From Claveliimonas monacensis (GTDB lineage: Bacteria; Bacillota; Clostridia; Lachnospirales; Lachnospiraceae): a DNA stretch of 64,000 bases. The stretch spans positions 421,253 to 485,252 of the forward strand of contig NZ_JADCKL010000002.1 in NCBI RefSeq assembly GCF_014982975.1, read 5' to 3'. Each line of letters starts with the position of its first letter. Within the stretch, counting starts at the first letter, position 1. Below, in pieces: positions 24,805 to 33,858 of the stretch. The notes beneath the pieces are model-generated. The model had not been told where the DNA came from. It ran no database searches and saw only the letters and a program-made list of their open reading frames with translations. Made by a program: the position numbers and the translations under genes.

Positions 24805-27291
24805 CTAAGTCTTCTCTAATTGTTCTTCTTGTTTTTCCTGAACCGGGCTTTCCTCCCCGGATACAGTCAGACAGATCTTTTCTCCTTCCGCATCCACGAC
24901 AATGATGCGCTCCGCATCAAAGTCTTCTTCAAGAAGTTTATCCGCCACCTTGTTCTGGAGAGCGGACTGGATCGCCCGGCGCAGCGGCCTGGCCCCATAT
25001 ACCGGGTCAAATCCTTCCTGTGCCAGAACATCCACAGCGCGGTCTGTGATCTGCAGGTGGATGCCCTGCCCCTCCAGACGCCTTGCGAACTGCTCTGTCA
25101 TGTGGGCGGCGATCTGGCGCACATCCTTCTCGTCCAGCTGGTGGAACACGATGATCTCATCCAGACGGTTCAAAAACTCCGGCTGGAAGGTGCGCTTTAC
25201 TTCCTCCATGACACGGCTGCGGATATTGTCCTCTCTTTGGGCCTTCTCCTCCCTGTCTGTTCGCACAAATCCCAGCGACTTCCTGCCCAGTATATCCCTG
25301 GCCCCCACATTGGACGTGAGGACGATGACTGTATTTTTGAAGCTCACCGTCCGCCCCTGGGAGTCGGTCAGCCGTCCGTCGTCCAGGATCTGCAGAAGCG
25401 CGTTCCACACGTCCGGGTGGGCCTTCTCGATCTCGTCAAAGAGGACAATGCTGTAGGGATGTTTTCTCACCTGCTCTGTCAGCTGTCCGCCCTCGTCGTG
25501 TCCCACATAGCCCGGCGGGGAGCCGATCAGCTTGGAGACTGTGTAGGACTCCATGTATTCGGACATATCCAGGCGGACCATGGCGTTCTCATCCTGGAAC
25601 ATAGCCTGAGCCAGCGCCCGGCACAGCTCTGTCTTCCCCACACCCGTGGGGCCCAGGAACAGGAAAGAACCCATCGGCCTGCCCGGGTCCGCCACGCCTG
25701 TTCGTCCCCGGCGGATCGCCTGAGCCACCGCTTTCACCGCCTCATCCTGGCCCTCCACTCTCTGATGGAGGATCGTTTCCAGAGAGCGGAGCCGCTCCTT
25801 CTCATCCATGGTCAGCATGGTCACCGGTATACCTGTCCAGGCAGAGACCACCGCCGCAATATCCTGGGTATCCACCGCCCTTTTCTGGGATTTCTGCCAT
25901 GCTTCCTGGCGCTCCCGCAGAGTCCGCTCCAGCTCATTCTGCCTGTCCCGGAGCACAGCCGCCTGCTCGTAGGCCTGGGCCCGAGCCGCCTTCTTTTTCT
26001 CCCGCTCCGTGGCCGCGATCTGGTCATCCAGCTGCTGCAGCTCCGGCGGCTCTGTCATGGCCCTGGTGCGGATTCTGGAGGCCGCTTCATCTACCAGGTC
26101 GATCGCCTTGTCCGGAAGAAACCGGTCCTGGATGTAGCGCCCGGAAAGCTCAGCTGCCGCTCGCACTGCCCCGTCCGTAATGACAAGACCGTGGAACTCC
26201 TCATATCGCTTCTTCAGCCCCTCCAGTATCTCCACTGTCTCCTCTACGCTGGGTTCTTCCACCTGCACAGGCTGGAAGCGTCTCTCCAGCGCCGCATCTT
26301 TTTCTATATGCCTTCTGTACTCGCTGCCCGTCGTGGCGCCTATGATCTGCAGGTCACCCCGGGCCAGCACTGGTTTCAAAATATTGGCCGCATCCATGGC
26401 CTCGCTGGTGCCTGCCCCCGCTCCCATGATGGTGTGGAGTTCGTCGATAAAGAGGATAATATCCTCATCTTCCTGGGCTTCCTCCAGGAATGCCTTCATC
26501 CTCTCCTCAAAGTCGCCCCGGAACCGGGTGCCGGATATCATGCCCACCAGATCCACTGCAATGATCTTTTTATGTTTCAGATTGAGAGGGATGCGGCCGC
26601 TGGCAATGCGCTGGGCAAGCCCCTCCACCACGGCAGTCTTTCCCACTCCCGGGTCCCCGATGAGCACCGGATTGTTCTTGGTCCTGCGGGACAGCACCTG
26701 TACCAGGCGCTCCACCACGTCTTCCCGGCCGATGACCGGATCAAATCTGCCTGCCTCCGCTTTTTCCGTCATGTCCGATCCGTATTTCTCCAGATAGGAC
26801 TCCCCGTCTTCTTCCTCTGGCGGAGCGGAATCCATCTCCTCCCCGGCTGTGTATTCTTCCCCGCTGCCGGGAAGCTCTTTTTTCATCTCTTCTGTGCTTA
26901 CCCCCAGCGACCAGAGGAGCTGCACAGCCGCGCTTTCCCCTGTAGCCAGGATGCCTGCCAAAATATCCTCCGGCTCCGTCTTCTCATGTCCTCTGGCTTT
27001 GGAAACTTCCTGCGCCTGACTCAGGACCTGATCCGCCTCGCCGGACAGCTGGACTGCTCTGGACTTGATGCCCGCCGCGCTGCCGTCGTATCTGCATATA
27101 TACTCCTCCACCAGCTTGTCGTCCAGACCGTACTTTTTCAGCAGGCGGGCAGACCTGCCCCCCTCTTTTGCCAGAGCCCAGAGAAGATGCTCGCTTCCCA
27201 GGAACCCGTGGCCCAGTCTGGAGGCAAATTTCAGCGCACTCTGAAAAATCTGCAGACCCCTCTGACTGTACACTTCCAGATTAACTTTCAT
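24805..27291 (-). CDS. clpC: ATP-dependent Clp ATPase ClpC
   Basis: A full-length 828-aa Hsp100 unfoldase that feeds ClpP. Order: N-terminal Clp-N repeats (GHGFLGSEHLLWALAKEG, RGHEKTEPEDILAGIL; residues 1-140), first AAA+ domain with GDPGVGKT and ILFIDELHT, middle coiled domain (about 400-470, KKKAARAQAYEQAAVLRDRQ, UVR-like), second AAA+ domain with GPTGVGKTE and VLFDEIEKAHPD, and a D2-small domain (GFDPVYGARPLRRAIQ). It overlaps the mcsA-like gene by 11 bases. ctsR and mcsB, usual operon members, are missing here. Confidence 0.96.
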   Translation of the reverse strand: MKVNLEVYSQRGLQIFQSALKFASRLGHGFLGSEHLLWALAKEGGRSARLLKKYGLDDKLVEEYICRYDGSAAGIKSRAVQLSGEADQVLSQAQEVSKARGHEKTEPEDILAGILATGESAAVQLLWSLGVSTEEMKKELPGSGEEYTAGEEMDSAPPEEEDGESYLEKYGSDMTEKAEAGRFDPVIGREDVVERLVQVLSRRTKNNPVLIGDPGVGKTAVVEGLAQRIASGRIPLNLKHKKIIAVDLVGMISGTRFRGDFEERMKAFLEEAQEDEDIILFIDELHTIMGAGAGTSEAMDAANILKPVLARGDLQIIGATTGSEYRRHIEKDAALERRFQPVQVEEPSVEETVEILEGLKKRYEEFHGLVITDGAVRAAAELSGRYIQDRFLPDKAIDLVDEAASRIRTRAMTEPPELQQLDDQIAATEREKKKAARAQAYEQAAVLRDRQNELERTLRERQEAWQKSQKRAVDTQDIAAVVSAWTGIPVTMLTMDEKERLRSLETILHQRVEGQDEAVKAVAQAIRRGRTGVADPGRPMGSFLFLGPTGVGKTELCRALAQAMFQDENAMVRLDMSEYMESYTVSKLIGSPPGYVGHDEGGQLTEQVRKHPYSIVLFDEIEKAHPDVWNALLQILDDGRLTDSQGRTVSFKNTVIVLTSNVGARDILGRKSLGFVRTDREEKAQREDNIRSRVMEEVKRTFQPEFLNRLDEIIVFHQLDEKDVRQIAAHMTEQFARRLEGQGIHLQITDRAVDVLAQEGFDPVYGARPLRRAIQSALQNKVADKLLEEDFDAERIIVVDAEGEKICLTVSGEESPVQEKQEEQLEKT

Positions 27292-27649
27292 GGGAGCACA
27301 CCTCCCTTCCCATGGAGGCTATGTCGTCCCGCAGCCGGGCTGCCTCCTCATAGTTCTCCTGGTTTGCCGCCTCCTGAAGCCGGATCTTAAGGACTGCAAG
27401 CTGCCTCTTTCTCTTCAGATCCTCCGCCGCCTCGTCTGGAAAGGCGCGCTCTCCCAGCCTTCGGGGCTCCGGCCTGCCGGGCCACCACCCCGCATAATTT
27501 CGGAAGGCCTCCGCCTGGCCGGCAGCCACTGCCTGCTGCCACATCCGATGCAGACAGCCCTCGCACACAGGGATCTGGTAGAGGGCGCCCATGTAATTCG
27601 TATAGAAGATCCGGTCGGATTCATTTGTATTGCAAAACTGACATTTCAT
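27281..27649 (-). CDS. mcsA: McsA-like zinc-finger / UVR-motif protein
   Basis: A protein of about 122 aa with an N-terminal CQFC...CEGC pair that would bind zinc and a C-terminal UVR motif (LKIRLQEAANQENYEEAARLRDDI). McsA in Bacillus activates the arginine kinase McsB and helps ClpC; here McsB is absent, so the protein may act as a direct ClpC adaptor. It is shorter than classical McsA (about 180 aa), with only two CxxC pairs instead of four. ATG 27649 has GAGGTG at a better distance than ATG 27661. Confidence 0.8.
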   Translation of the reverse strand: MKCQFCNTNESDRIFYTNYMGALYQIPVCEGCLHRMWQQAVAAGQAEAFRNYAGWWPGRPEPRRLGERAFPDEAAEDLKRKRQLAVLKIRLQEAANQENYEEAARLRDDIASMGREVCSHES

Positions 27650-27692
27650 ATCAACATTCACCTCTTTGTCTCTGTCTCAGAAGTTATATTTA

Positions 27693-27715
27693 AAAAACTT
27701 AATAGTTAAGTTTTT
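27693..27715. promoter_or_regulatory. Perfect palindrome upstream of mcsA-clpC, MarR-type operator candidate
   Basis: AAAAACTTAA, TAG, TTAAGTTTTT form a 23-base palindrome 44 bases before the mcsA-like start, in a 262-base AT-rich spacer. It is not the CtsR direct repeat. Its length and AT composition suit a MarR dimer, and the MarR gene lies at the other end of the clpC operon. Binding is inferred. Confidence 0.5.
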
Positions 27716-27923
27716 AATAATATAATCCAGAACTATAAAATCGTCAATATTTTTGAGGTTTTTTATATTTTTTTTAGATTTTAACCAGGCCTTGATTCCG
27801 CATATTATATAGAAGAAAGCACTCCCATTGACAAATCCTCCCCAACAGGAGTAGGCTTGTTAATGGTTTCCAGACTGTTATCCGCATACTGCGGAATGAC
27901 CGATATAGAAGGGAGAAATATCT

Positions 27924-29114
27924 ATGAAACATTCCATGCTGTCAAAAAATATCCTGCTTCTTCTGGCATCCGGCTTTTTCTATTTCGCAAGCCCCATGCT
28001 CGTGACTCCGCTTATCACAGGGTTCTCCGAGACTCTCGGTGCCGGCGCGGCCTTTATGGGCATCGTGGGTGGCATGATGAACCTGTGCTCTCTTTTCTGC
28101 CGCCCTGTTATGGGAAGTTTCATTGACCGGATCAGCAAATACCGCCTGTCCATGGCAGGGCTTCTGTTTATGACCGTCGCCTGCGCAGGCTATCTTTTGT
28201 CCGTCAATCCTTTGATGGTGCTGTTCTTCCGGATCATAAACGGCGTCGGCTTTGCCCTCTGCTCCAGCTCCATGTCCACCTGGATGTCCCTCCTGCTTCC
28301 GCCTGAGAAGATCGGCTCCGGCATGGGCATATACGGCATGATGAACGCACTGGCCATGGCTGTGGCCCCCTCCATCGGCGTGGTGCTCTACCAGACGCTT
28401 GGCTACCGCATCTCCTTTATTGTAGCCGCTGTTTTTACAGGCCTGTCTCTTGTCCTGATCCAGTTCGTATCCGACAGGGGCGAGCCCATCCTGCGCCCCG
28501 CCTCCCCCGGTCCCGGCAAAGATACAGACAGGAACCCCGGGGAAGCCGCCAGAAAAAAGCTGCAGATTGTGGAACCTAAAGTCCTCCCCATCGCCCTGAT
28601 CATCATGCTGTTTTCCATCCCCTACTGCGCCACCCAGTCTTTTATTGTGCGGTACACAGAGACCCGGAATCTGCCTGTCACAGTCAGCCTGTTCTTTCCT
28701 ATTTATGCTGCAGCCCTTCTGATCCTGCGCTTCACTATGCGGGATCTTTTTGACCGCCTGCGCTTCTCTGTCTTTTTTGCCGGCAGTTCCCTTTGCGCCT
28801 TCCTCTCCATCCTCCTGCTGGCGCTGATGAAAAGTGACCTGCCCATGTGCGTTGCAGCTGTTCTGATGGCGGGCGGCTACGGCATTATGAGCTCTGTCTG
28901 CCAGTCCCGCGCCATTGTGATCGCCGGCAGGGAACACGCCGGTCTGGGCAACAGCACCTACTACATCGGCCTGGACCTGGGTATGACCCTGGGCCCTATG
29001 CTGGGCGGCCTCCTCTACGGCAGCGTGGATGTGAGACTCTTCTACCCGGTTCTTCTTCTCTGCGTTCCTATGGCTGTCCTTGTCTTTCTTCTGAACCGCC
29101 GCACGCTGTCCTGA
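27924..29114 (+). CDS. MFS transporter
   Basis: A 396-aa major facilitator with twelve predicted membrane segments. The conserved loop between segments 2 and 3 is present as MGSFIDRISKYRLSMAG (GxxxDRxxxR variant). A charged central loop (residues about 190-215, DRGEPILRPASPGPGKD) separates the halves. It resembles multidrug or arabinose-efflux carriers; the substrate is unknown. Ribosome site AGAAGGGAG. It is a single gene after a 262-base spacer shared with mcsA. Confidence 0.9.
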   Translation: MKHSMLSKNILLLLASGFFYFASPMLVTPLITGFSETLGAGAAFMGIVGGMMNLCSLFCRPVMGSFIDRISKYRLSMAGLLFMTVACAGYLLSVNPLMVLFFRIINGVGFALCSSSMSTWMSLLLPPEKIGSGMGIYGMMNALAMAVAPSIGVVLYQTLGYRISFIVAAVFTGLSLVLIQFVSDRGEPILRPASPGPGKDTDRNPGEAARKKLQIVEPKVLPIALIIMLFSIPYCATQSFIVRYTETRNLPVTVSLFFPIYAAALLILRFTMRDLFDRLRFSVFFAGSSLCAFLSILLLALMKSDLPMCVAAVLMAGGYGIMSSVCQSRAIVIAGREHAGLGNSTYYIGLDLGMTLGPMLGGLLYGSVDVRLFYPVLLLCVPMAVLVFLLNRRTLS

Positions 29115-29238
29115 ACCGTATTTTCTGATACGGACATGAGAATTTTATGTTTTTCTTTATAAAATGTGTTACACTTTTATTAGTGTCTCTTACCAAGGGG
29201 ATATCCATAAAACAAACAGAGAAAGGGAGCGTTGCACC

Positions 29239-29709
29239 ATGAGAGTACGTATGGCAGAAGAAAAAGACATAGAGAGAATCCACAGCCTGCTGGCACAGGT
29301 AGCCCTGGTCCACCACAAGGGAAGGCCTGACCTGTTTAAATATGGAAAAAGCAAGTACACGGACGAAGAGCTGAAAGAGATCCTGCGAGATGAAAAGCGC
29401 CCTATCCTGGCCGCTGTAGACGACAATGACTGCCTGCAGGGATACGCCTTCTGCATATTCCAGCAGCACACAGACAGCCACATTCTGACCGATATCAAGA
29501 CCCTGTACATCGATGATCTCTGTGTAGAGGAAACCCTGCGGGGAGAACATATAGGAAAGACGCTCTACCATGCAGTTCTCGACTTTGCCAGGGAACATGG
29601 ATGTTACAATGTCACCCTGAATGTCTGGAGCTGCAACGAGAGCGCCATGAAATTCTACCGCTCCTGCGGTCTGAAAGAACAGAAAGTGGGGATGGAAGTC
29701 ATTTTGTAA
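29239..29709 (+). CDS. GNAT-family N-acetyltransferase
   Basis: A 156-aa acetyltransferase starting MRVRMAEEKDIERIHSLL, with the acetyl-CoA loop in LCVEETLRGEHIGKTLYHAVLDFA (the RGxxxGKxL form of motif A) and the C-terminal VTLNVWSCNESAMKFYRSCGL. This is a typical single-domain GNAT; the acceptor is unknown. ATG 29239 has AAAGGGAG at the correct distance; an upstream in-frame ATG at 29164 does not. Confidence 0.9.
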   Translation: MRVRMAEEKDIERIHSLLAQVALVHHKGRPDLFKYGKSKYTDEELKEILRDEKRPILAAVDDNDCLQGYAFCIFQQHTDSHILTDIKTLYIDDLCVEETLRGEHIGKTLYHAVLDFAREHGCYNVTLNVWSCNESAMKFYRSCGLKEQKVGMEVIL

Positions 29710-29733
29710 TCCTTCCCTTGTCCCGCCATCACT

Positions 29734-29771
29734 ACAGCCTTGCGGTCTTACAGGCCGCAGGGCTGTTTTTT
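29734..29771 (+). terminator. Terminator after the GNAT gene
   Basis: ACAGCCTTGCGG (29734-29745) and CCGCAGGGCTGT (29755-29766) with one G-T pair, then TTTTT. It overlaps the 3' end of the convergent symporter gene. Confidence 0.8.
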
Positions 29772-31181
29772 ATGGGACTCATAGTCCTTAAGAGAGCGGA
29801 CCGCCTCACCGGCCAGTGGGATGAGGGCGATCATGTTGAAGATGGTCATCAGGCCAACTCCCACATCTCCCATATCCCACACAAAGGTGTAGGCCGCCAT
29901 TCCTCCCACAAAAAGCATGATAAGAGCCAGGATCTTGTAGGCCGTCTGGGAGGCCCAGTTGTCCCCGAACAGATAGGCAATATTGGACCTGGAGTAAAAA
30001 AGGATGCCGATAAAAGTGGAGAAGCTGAACAGCCACAGGATCACCGCCGTAAAAATGACACCGAACTCACCCAGGTGATAGCTCATGGCCGTCTGCAGAA
30101 GATCCATACCCTCCAGCCCGGCTGTCATGCTCTCAGGAGTGAGGAGCATGATCATCGCAGTGCAGCTGCAGATCACAAGGGTGTCAATGAACACACCCAG
30201 AGCCTGCAAAAGCCCCTCCTTTGCCGGATGGCTGATGTCCGCTGCAGCGGCGGCACAGGGCGCAGACCCGGAGCCCGCCTCATTGGAGAAAAGTCCCCGC
30301 TTCACACCATTCATAAGGACGGCCCCGAAGCCTCCTGCGGCCACCTGCCTGAAGCCGAAAGCCTCAGCGAAGATCCGCTGGAACACGCCTGGGAGCGCGC
30401 CTATATTTGTCAGGATCACATACACCGTGATCAGCAGATAGAGGCCTGCCATCACCGGCACCATGATATCCAGCACCTTGACCGTGGCATTCCTGCGCAG
30501 TACGATGACCGCCGCCAGAATGACAAGGACAATGGTGGAGTAGAGGGGCGGAATGCCAAAAGCATTGTCAACAGCGGAGGATACGGAGTTGCCGATCACC
30601 TGGCTGACTCCGCACCAGCACAGAAGTCCGGAGATGGCAAACAGCACTGCCACCACGGATTTCTTCCTTTTGCTCCCTCTTCTCGTGATAAATAAGTTGT
30701 GTATATAGTAGGCCGGCCCACCCCTGTATCCGCCGTAGAGCGGGTCTTTTTCTTTATAGATCTGAGCCAGGGTGGCCTCCGCGAAAGCCGTGGAGGACCC
30801 GAGAAGGGCAATGACCCACATCCAGAAGACCGCTCCTGCGCCTCCTGCGGAGATGGCAGCCACCACTCCTACCAGATTGCCCATGCCTACCCGGGTCGCT
30901 GTGGAGACAATGAGGGCCTGGACGCCGGAGATCGCCTTCTCATCTGAGACATTTCGCTTTTCCATAGTCACCCGGAGCATCTCCGGGAACATGCGGAAGG
31001 GCATAAAACGCGTCCTTACAGTAAAGTAAACTCCGGCCGGGACAAGGATGAGCACCAGGATCGACAGTCCCAGTGTACCGCCTCCCGGGAGAGGAAGCGT
31101 AATGATATCGCCCCAGAGCAGGCTGTAGACAGCCTCGATCAGATTCACCACAGCGCTGCCTGCTGCATGTAAAAATTCCAT
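29748..31181 (-). CDS. AGCS-family amino acid:cation symporter (alanine/glycine type)
   Basis: A 477-aa membrane protein with about ten to eleven segments. Family stretches: LPLPGGGTLGLSILVLILVP, FRMFPEMLRVTM, ISGVQALIVSTATRVGMGNLVGV, GGPAYYI, NGVKRGLFSNEAGSGSAPCAAA and the C-terminal region with FGDNWASQTAYKIL. It imports alanine, glycine or a related amino acid with sodium. No riboswitch is seen in its short leader. Single gene. Confidence 0.93.
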   Translation of the reverse strand: MEFLHAAGSAVVNLIEAVYSLLWGDIITLPLPGGGTLGLSILVLILVPAGVYFTVRTRFMPFRMFPEMLRVTMEKRNVSDEKAISGVQALIVSTATRVGMGNLVGVVAAISAGGAGAVFWMWVIALLGSSTAFAEATLAQIYKEKDPLYGGYRGGPAYYIHNLFITRRGSKRKKSVVAVLFAISGLLCWCGVSQVIGNSVSSAVDNAFGIPPLYSTIVLVILAAVIVLRRNATVKVLDIMVPVMAGLYLLITVYVILTNIGALPGVFQRIFAEAFGFRQVAAGGFGAVLMNGVKRGLFSNEAGSGSAPCAAAAADISHPAKEGLLQALGVFIDTLVICSCTAMIMLLTPESMTAGLEGMDLLQTAMSYHLGEFGVIFTAVILWLFSFSTFIGILFYSRSNIAYLFGDNWASQTAYKILALIMLFVGGMAAYTFVWDMGDVGVGLMTIFNMIALIPLAGEAVRSLKDYESHKKQPCGL

Positions 31182-31260
31182 GTATCTCTTTTCCTTTCTT
31201 CTTTTTCCTGTCCCATCAGTATATAGCGAAATTTTGCCCCTGTAAAGCGAAAAAGTAAAA

Positions 31261-32343
31261 CTAGTTCCGTATCTCCAGCAGCTTCGCCTTCAGGTCTCCC
31301 TCCAGGCGGCCGATCTCCTCCTCGGCAGCGCGGCGCTTCTCGCGGCCCTCCTGCTGGATCTTCATCACCTCGTCCAGGGTGGAGATGAGGGCTTCATTGG
31401 TGGACTTCAACGTCTCCATATCCACGATCCCCCGCTCCGACTCCCGGGCAGATTCTATGGTGGCCATCTTCAGCCGTTCCGCGTTTTTCTTCAGCAGCTC
31501 ATTTGTCATGTCCGTCACTTCCCGCTGTGCCTGGGCCGCCTGGGCAGAGTGCTCCACTCCCAGGGCCAGCACCATCTGGCTCTTCCACAGGGGCACTGTG
31601 TTGACAATAGTGGACTGGATCTTCTCCACCATCTGGGTGTCGTTGTTCTGGACAAGCCGTATCTGGGGCGCTGTCTGGATGGCGATCATCCTGGTAAGCT
31701 CCAGGTCATGGACCTTCTTTTCAAAGCGCTCACACATGGCCTCCAGATCCCTGGCCGCCTGGATGTCCTCCGGAAGTCCGGTGCTGTCCGCCTTCTGCAC
31801 AAGAGCCGGAAGCTGCACGTTCCTTGTATCCTCCAGCTTCTTTTTCCCGGCCGCGATGTAGAGGGACAGCTCTTTGAAATACTCCAGGTTCTGCTCATAC
31901 ATCTTATCCAGGATAGCCGCATCTTTGAGGAGCTGTCTCTGATAGCCTTCCAGTGTCCCGCATATCTTGGAGATATTGGCCTCCGCCTTCTCATACTTGG
32001 CCTTCAGCGCCGTCACCTTGTTGGCGCTCTTCTTGAAGAAGCCAAAGAATCCTTTTGTCTCTTCCTCATCAAAATCCCGCAGCTCCGTGACCACGCCGGA
32101 CAAAAGGTCCCCTATCTCTCCCAGATCTTTTGTGCGCACATTCTCCAGCGCTTTCTCGGAAAAATCCGCCATCTTTTTCTGCACGCCGGCCCCGTACTGG
32201 AGCACAGCTCCGGAGTCGTAAAGATCGATCTGCTGCGCATACTGCGCTGCCATCTCCCGCTCTTCTTCAGTGAGGGCTGCCTCCGGGGTGCTGCCCTGCA
32301 CTTCCATGGTCTGTCCTGTCATCGTTGTAAATCCATCGCTCAT
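31261..32343 (-). CDS. telA: TelA/KlaA-family toxic-anion resistance protein
   Basis: A 360-aa soluble, almost wholly helical protein with long coiled coils. Signatures are ALTEEEREMAAQYAQQID, GELGDLL-like KDLGEIGDLLSGVV, and the C-terminal VPLWKSQMVLALGVEHSAQAAQ and TNEALISTLDEVMKIQQEG. TelA proteins are linked to tellurite and antimicrobial stress and often pair with XpaC, as here (four bases apart). Molecular function is unsettled. Confidence 0.93.
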   Translation of the reverse strand: MSDGFTTMTGQTMEVQGSTPEAALTEEEREMAAQYAQQIDLYDSGAVLQYGAGVQKKMADFSEKALENVRTKDLGEIGDLLSGVVTELRDFDEEETKGFFGFFKKSANKVTALKAKYEKAEANISKICGTLEGYQRQLLKDAAILDKMYEQNLEYFKELSLYIAAGKKKLEDTRNVQLPALVQKADSTGLPEDIQAARDLEAMCERFEKKVHDLELTRMIAIQTAPQIRLVQNNDTQMVEKIQSTIVNTVPLWKSQMVLALGVEHSAQAAQAQREVTDMTNELLKKNAERLKMATIESARESERGIVDMETLKSTNEALISTLDEVMKIQQEGREKRRAAEEEIGRLEGDLKAKLLEIRN

Positions 32344-32346
32344 AGT

Positions 32347-33636
32347 CTATTCCTTTCTTTTCCATCCGTCTTCTGTCAGTCCCTCCTGGGCCAGCATGGT
32401 CTCCAGCACGGAGATGTCCGAGCTGATATCCCAGGCCACATCCTCAAAAAGACTGTCCAGCAGTTTCTCAAATGCAGTATTTAACGTATCCAGCGTCTTC
32501 TCGATCTCTTCCTTTGCCTGACGGATATTCTCTCCCGCCTCCGGCTGGGCGTCAAGCTGCTCGTAGGCCTCCAGCAGTTTGACTGTGGTGGGCAGGTAAT
32601 ACTCCATCAGCTTACGGATGTCATCCACTGCCTCCGGGTCCGCCTCCACCCGCTCGAAGATGCGGCGCACAAGCAGTTCGATGCGGTCGATCTTGCGGGA
32701 TATCTCCTCCCCGGGAATGGCATCATTGCACTCCCGGATCTTATTCACATACCATCTGCCCTTTTCGATGACCCGCTGTACCTCCGGCGCATATCCGGCA
32801 TTCTCCTGTTCCCGCGCATCTTCCTCCTGCTGTCTGGCTCTGGCCTGCTGCCGCTCCGCCTCCGCCTGCCGCTGTTCCTCCCGCAGCTGCCGGATCCTTC
32901 TGTACTCATCGTAAGCCGCGTCTGTCACGATCAGGCAGGCATCCTGCTCATCCAGATGTCCCTGGAGGAACCACCGGTCCGCTATCATTCTCCGCAGGTC
33001 CTTCACGATCCGCTTGGGCTTTTCCCCGGTCCTTTCGGCAATGTCGGATATATTACAGTAGGCCCGGCCACGCAGCGCCTCTACATATCTCCGGAAGCGT
33101 TTTGCCCGTCCGCGCATGCCTTTTCCCTTGCAGAAGATCCAGACACCGGCAGCTGTCAGGCAGGCAAGCACGAAGAACGCCCCCGCCTCCACGGCTCCAA
33201 AACCTGTCATCATAACAGACACAACTCCGGCAATGATGGCGCCCACGCAGCAAAACGTAAAGAGAAAGCCCACTGTAAGAAGAGCCGCCCCCGCCAGGGA
33301 AGTGCCGCCTTTCTTTGCAAACAGAACCGGCTTTTCCTCCTGCCTGCGCTCATATCTGCGGCCGGGTCCGGCCTGCGGTCCGCCGCCAAATCCGCCCGGT
33401 CCTCCCGGTCCGCTCTGCCAGCCCCAGGGTCCGCCCGGGTTTCCGAAATCCCCCGGACCCGCTCCCCACTGCTGCGGGCCTCCGGGGCCTCGGCGGATAT
33501 TTTGCCGCAAGTTAAAGATCGCGTCATTGACTGTATTTGAAATGGTCTCATTCAGCCTCTGAAAATCCTGGGAGTCCACGGCATCCTGCACAATATTGCG
33601 GATATCCCGGCCCCATTTTTCCCAATCCTGATTCAC
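32347..33636 (-). CDS. xpaC: XpaC-like protein (5-bromo-4-chloroindolyl phosphate hydrolysis family)
   Basis: A 429-aa protein in four parts: an N-terminal amphipathic helix (QDAVDSQDFQRLNETISNTV), a Gly/Pro/Trp-rich linker (residues about 48-95), two close membrane helices (about 112-165, ALLTVGFLFTFCCVGAIIAGV and AGAFFVLACLTAAGVWIF) and a long soluble domain (FRRYVEALRGRAYCNISDIAERTGEKPKRIVKDLRRMI, then a coiled coil rich in Gln, Glu and Arg). The pair with TelA suggests a membrane-linked stress complex. Biochemical role unknown. Confidence 0.9.
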   Translation of the reverse strand: MNQDWEKWGRDIRNIVQDAVDSQDFQRLNETISNTVNDAIFNLRQNIRRGPGGPQQWGAGPGDFGNPGGPWGWQSGPGGPGGFGGGPQAGPGRRYERRQEEKPVLFAKKGGTSLAGAALLTVGFLFTFCCVGAIIAGVVSVMMTGFGAVEAGAFFVLACLTAAGVWIFCKGKGMRGRAKRFRRYVEALRGRAYCNISDIAERTGEKPKRIVKDLRRMIADRWFLQGHLDEQDACLIVTDAAYDEYRRIRQLREEQRQAEAERQQARARQQEEDAREQENAGYAPEVQRVIEKGRWYVNKIRECNDAIPGEEISRKIDRIELLVRRIFERVEADPEAVDDIRKLMEYYLPTTVKLLEAYEQLDAQPEAGENIRQAKEEIEKTLDTLNTAFEKLLDSLFEDVAWDISSDISVLETMLAQEGLTEDGWKRKE

Positions 33637-33858
33637 CTGTCTCCTCCTGTTCTCCCCCGGATCAGAAAGCCCTCAGGGCTTTTTCGGGAAGATGTTTTTC
33701 TAGAATTACCACTATGTGAAAATTATATAGCATACCTCAGAAAACTGCAATCGCAACCTTGCCGCCCGGCGAAAGCTCTTCTGCCGAAAAAAGATGCCGC
33801 CCTTACCCGGATGTGCTATACTGGATTCAGAAAGACTTCCAGGGGAGGAGGAAGATAT

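Noticed and set aside
24820..27390. An 856-codon plus-strand open frame
   Set aside because: Antisense to clpC; the ClpC reading has every AAA+ motif and this one has none.
31182..31260. Possible amino-acid riboswitch before the AGCS symporter
   Set aside because: That spacer is 3' to neither leader nor long enough; upstream of the symporter start there is no conserved glycine or lysine riboswitch core.
33300..33480. Gly/Pro-rich stretch in xpaC as a collagen-like or secreted repeat domain
   Set aside because: It is a short irregular linker before two membrane helices, usual for this family, not a true Gly-x-y repeat.
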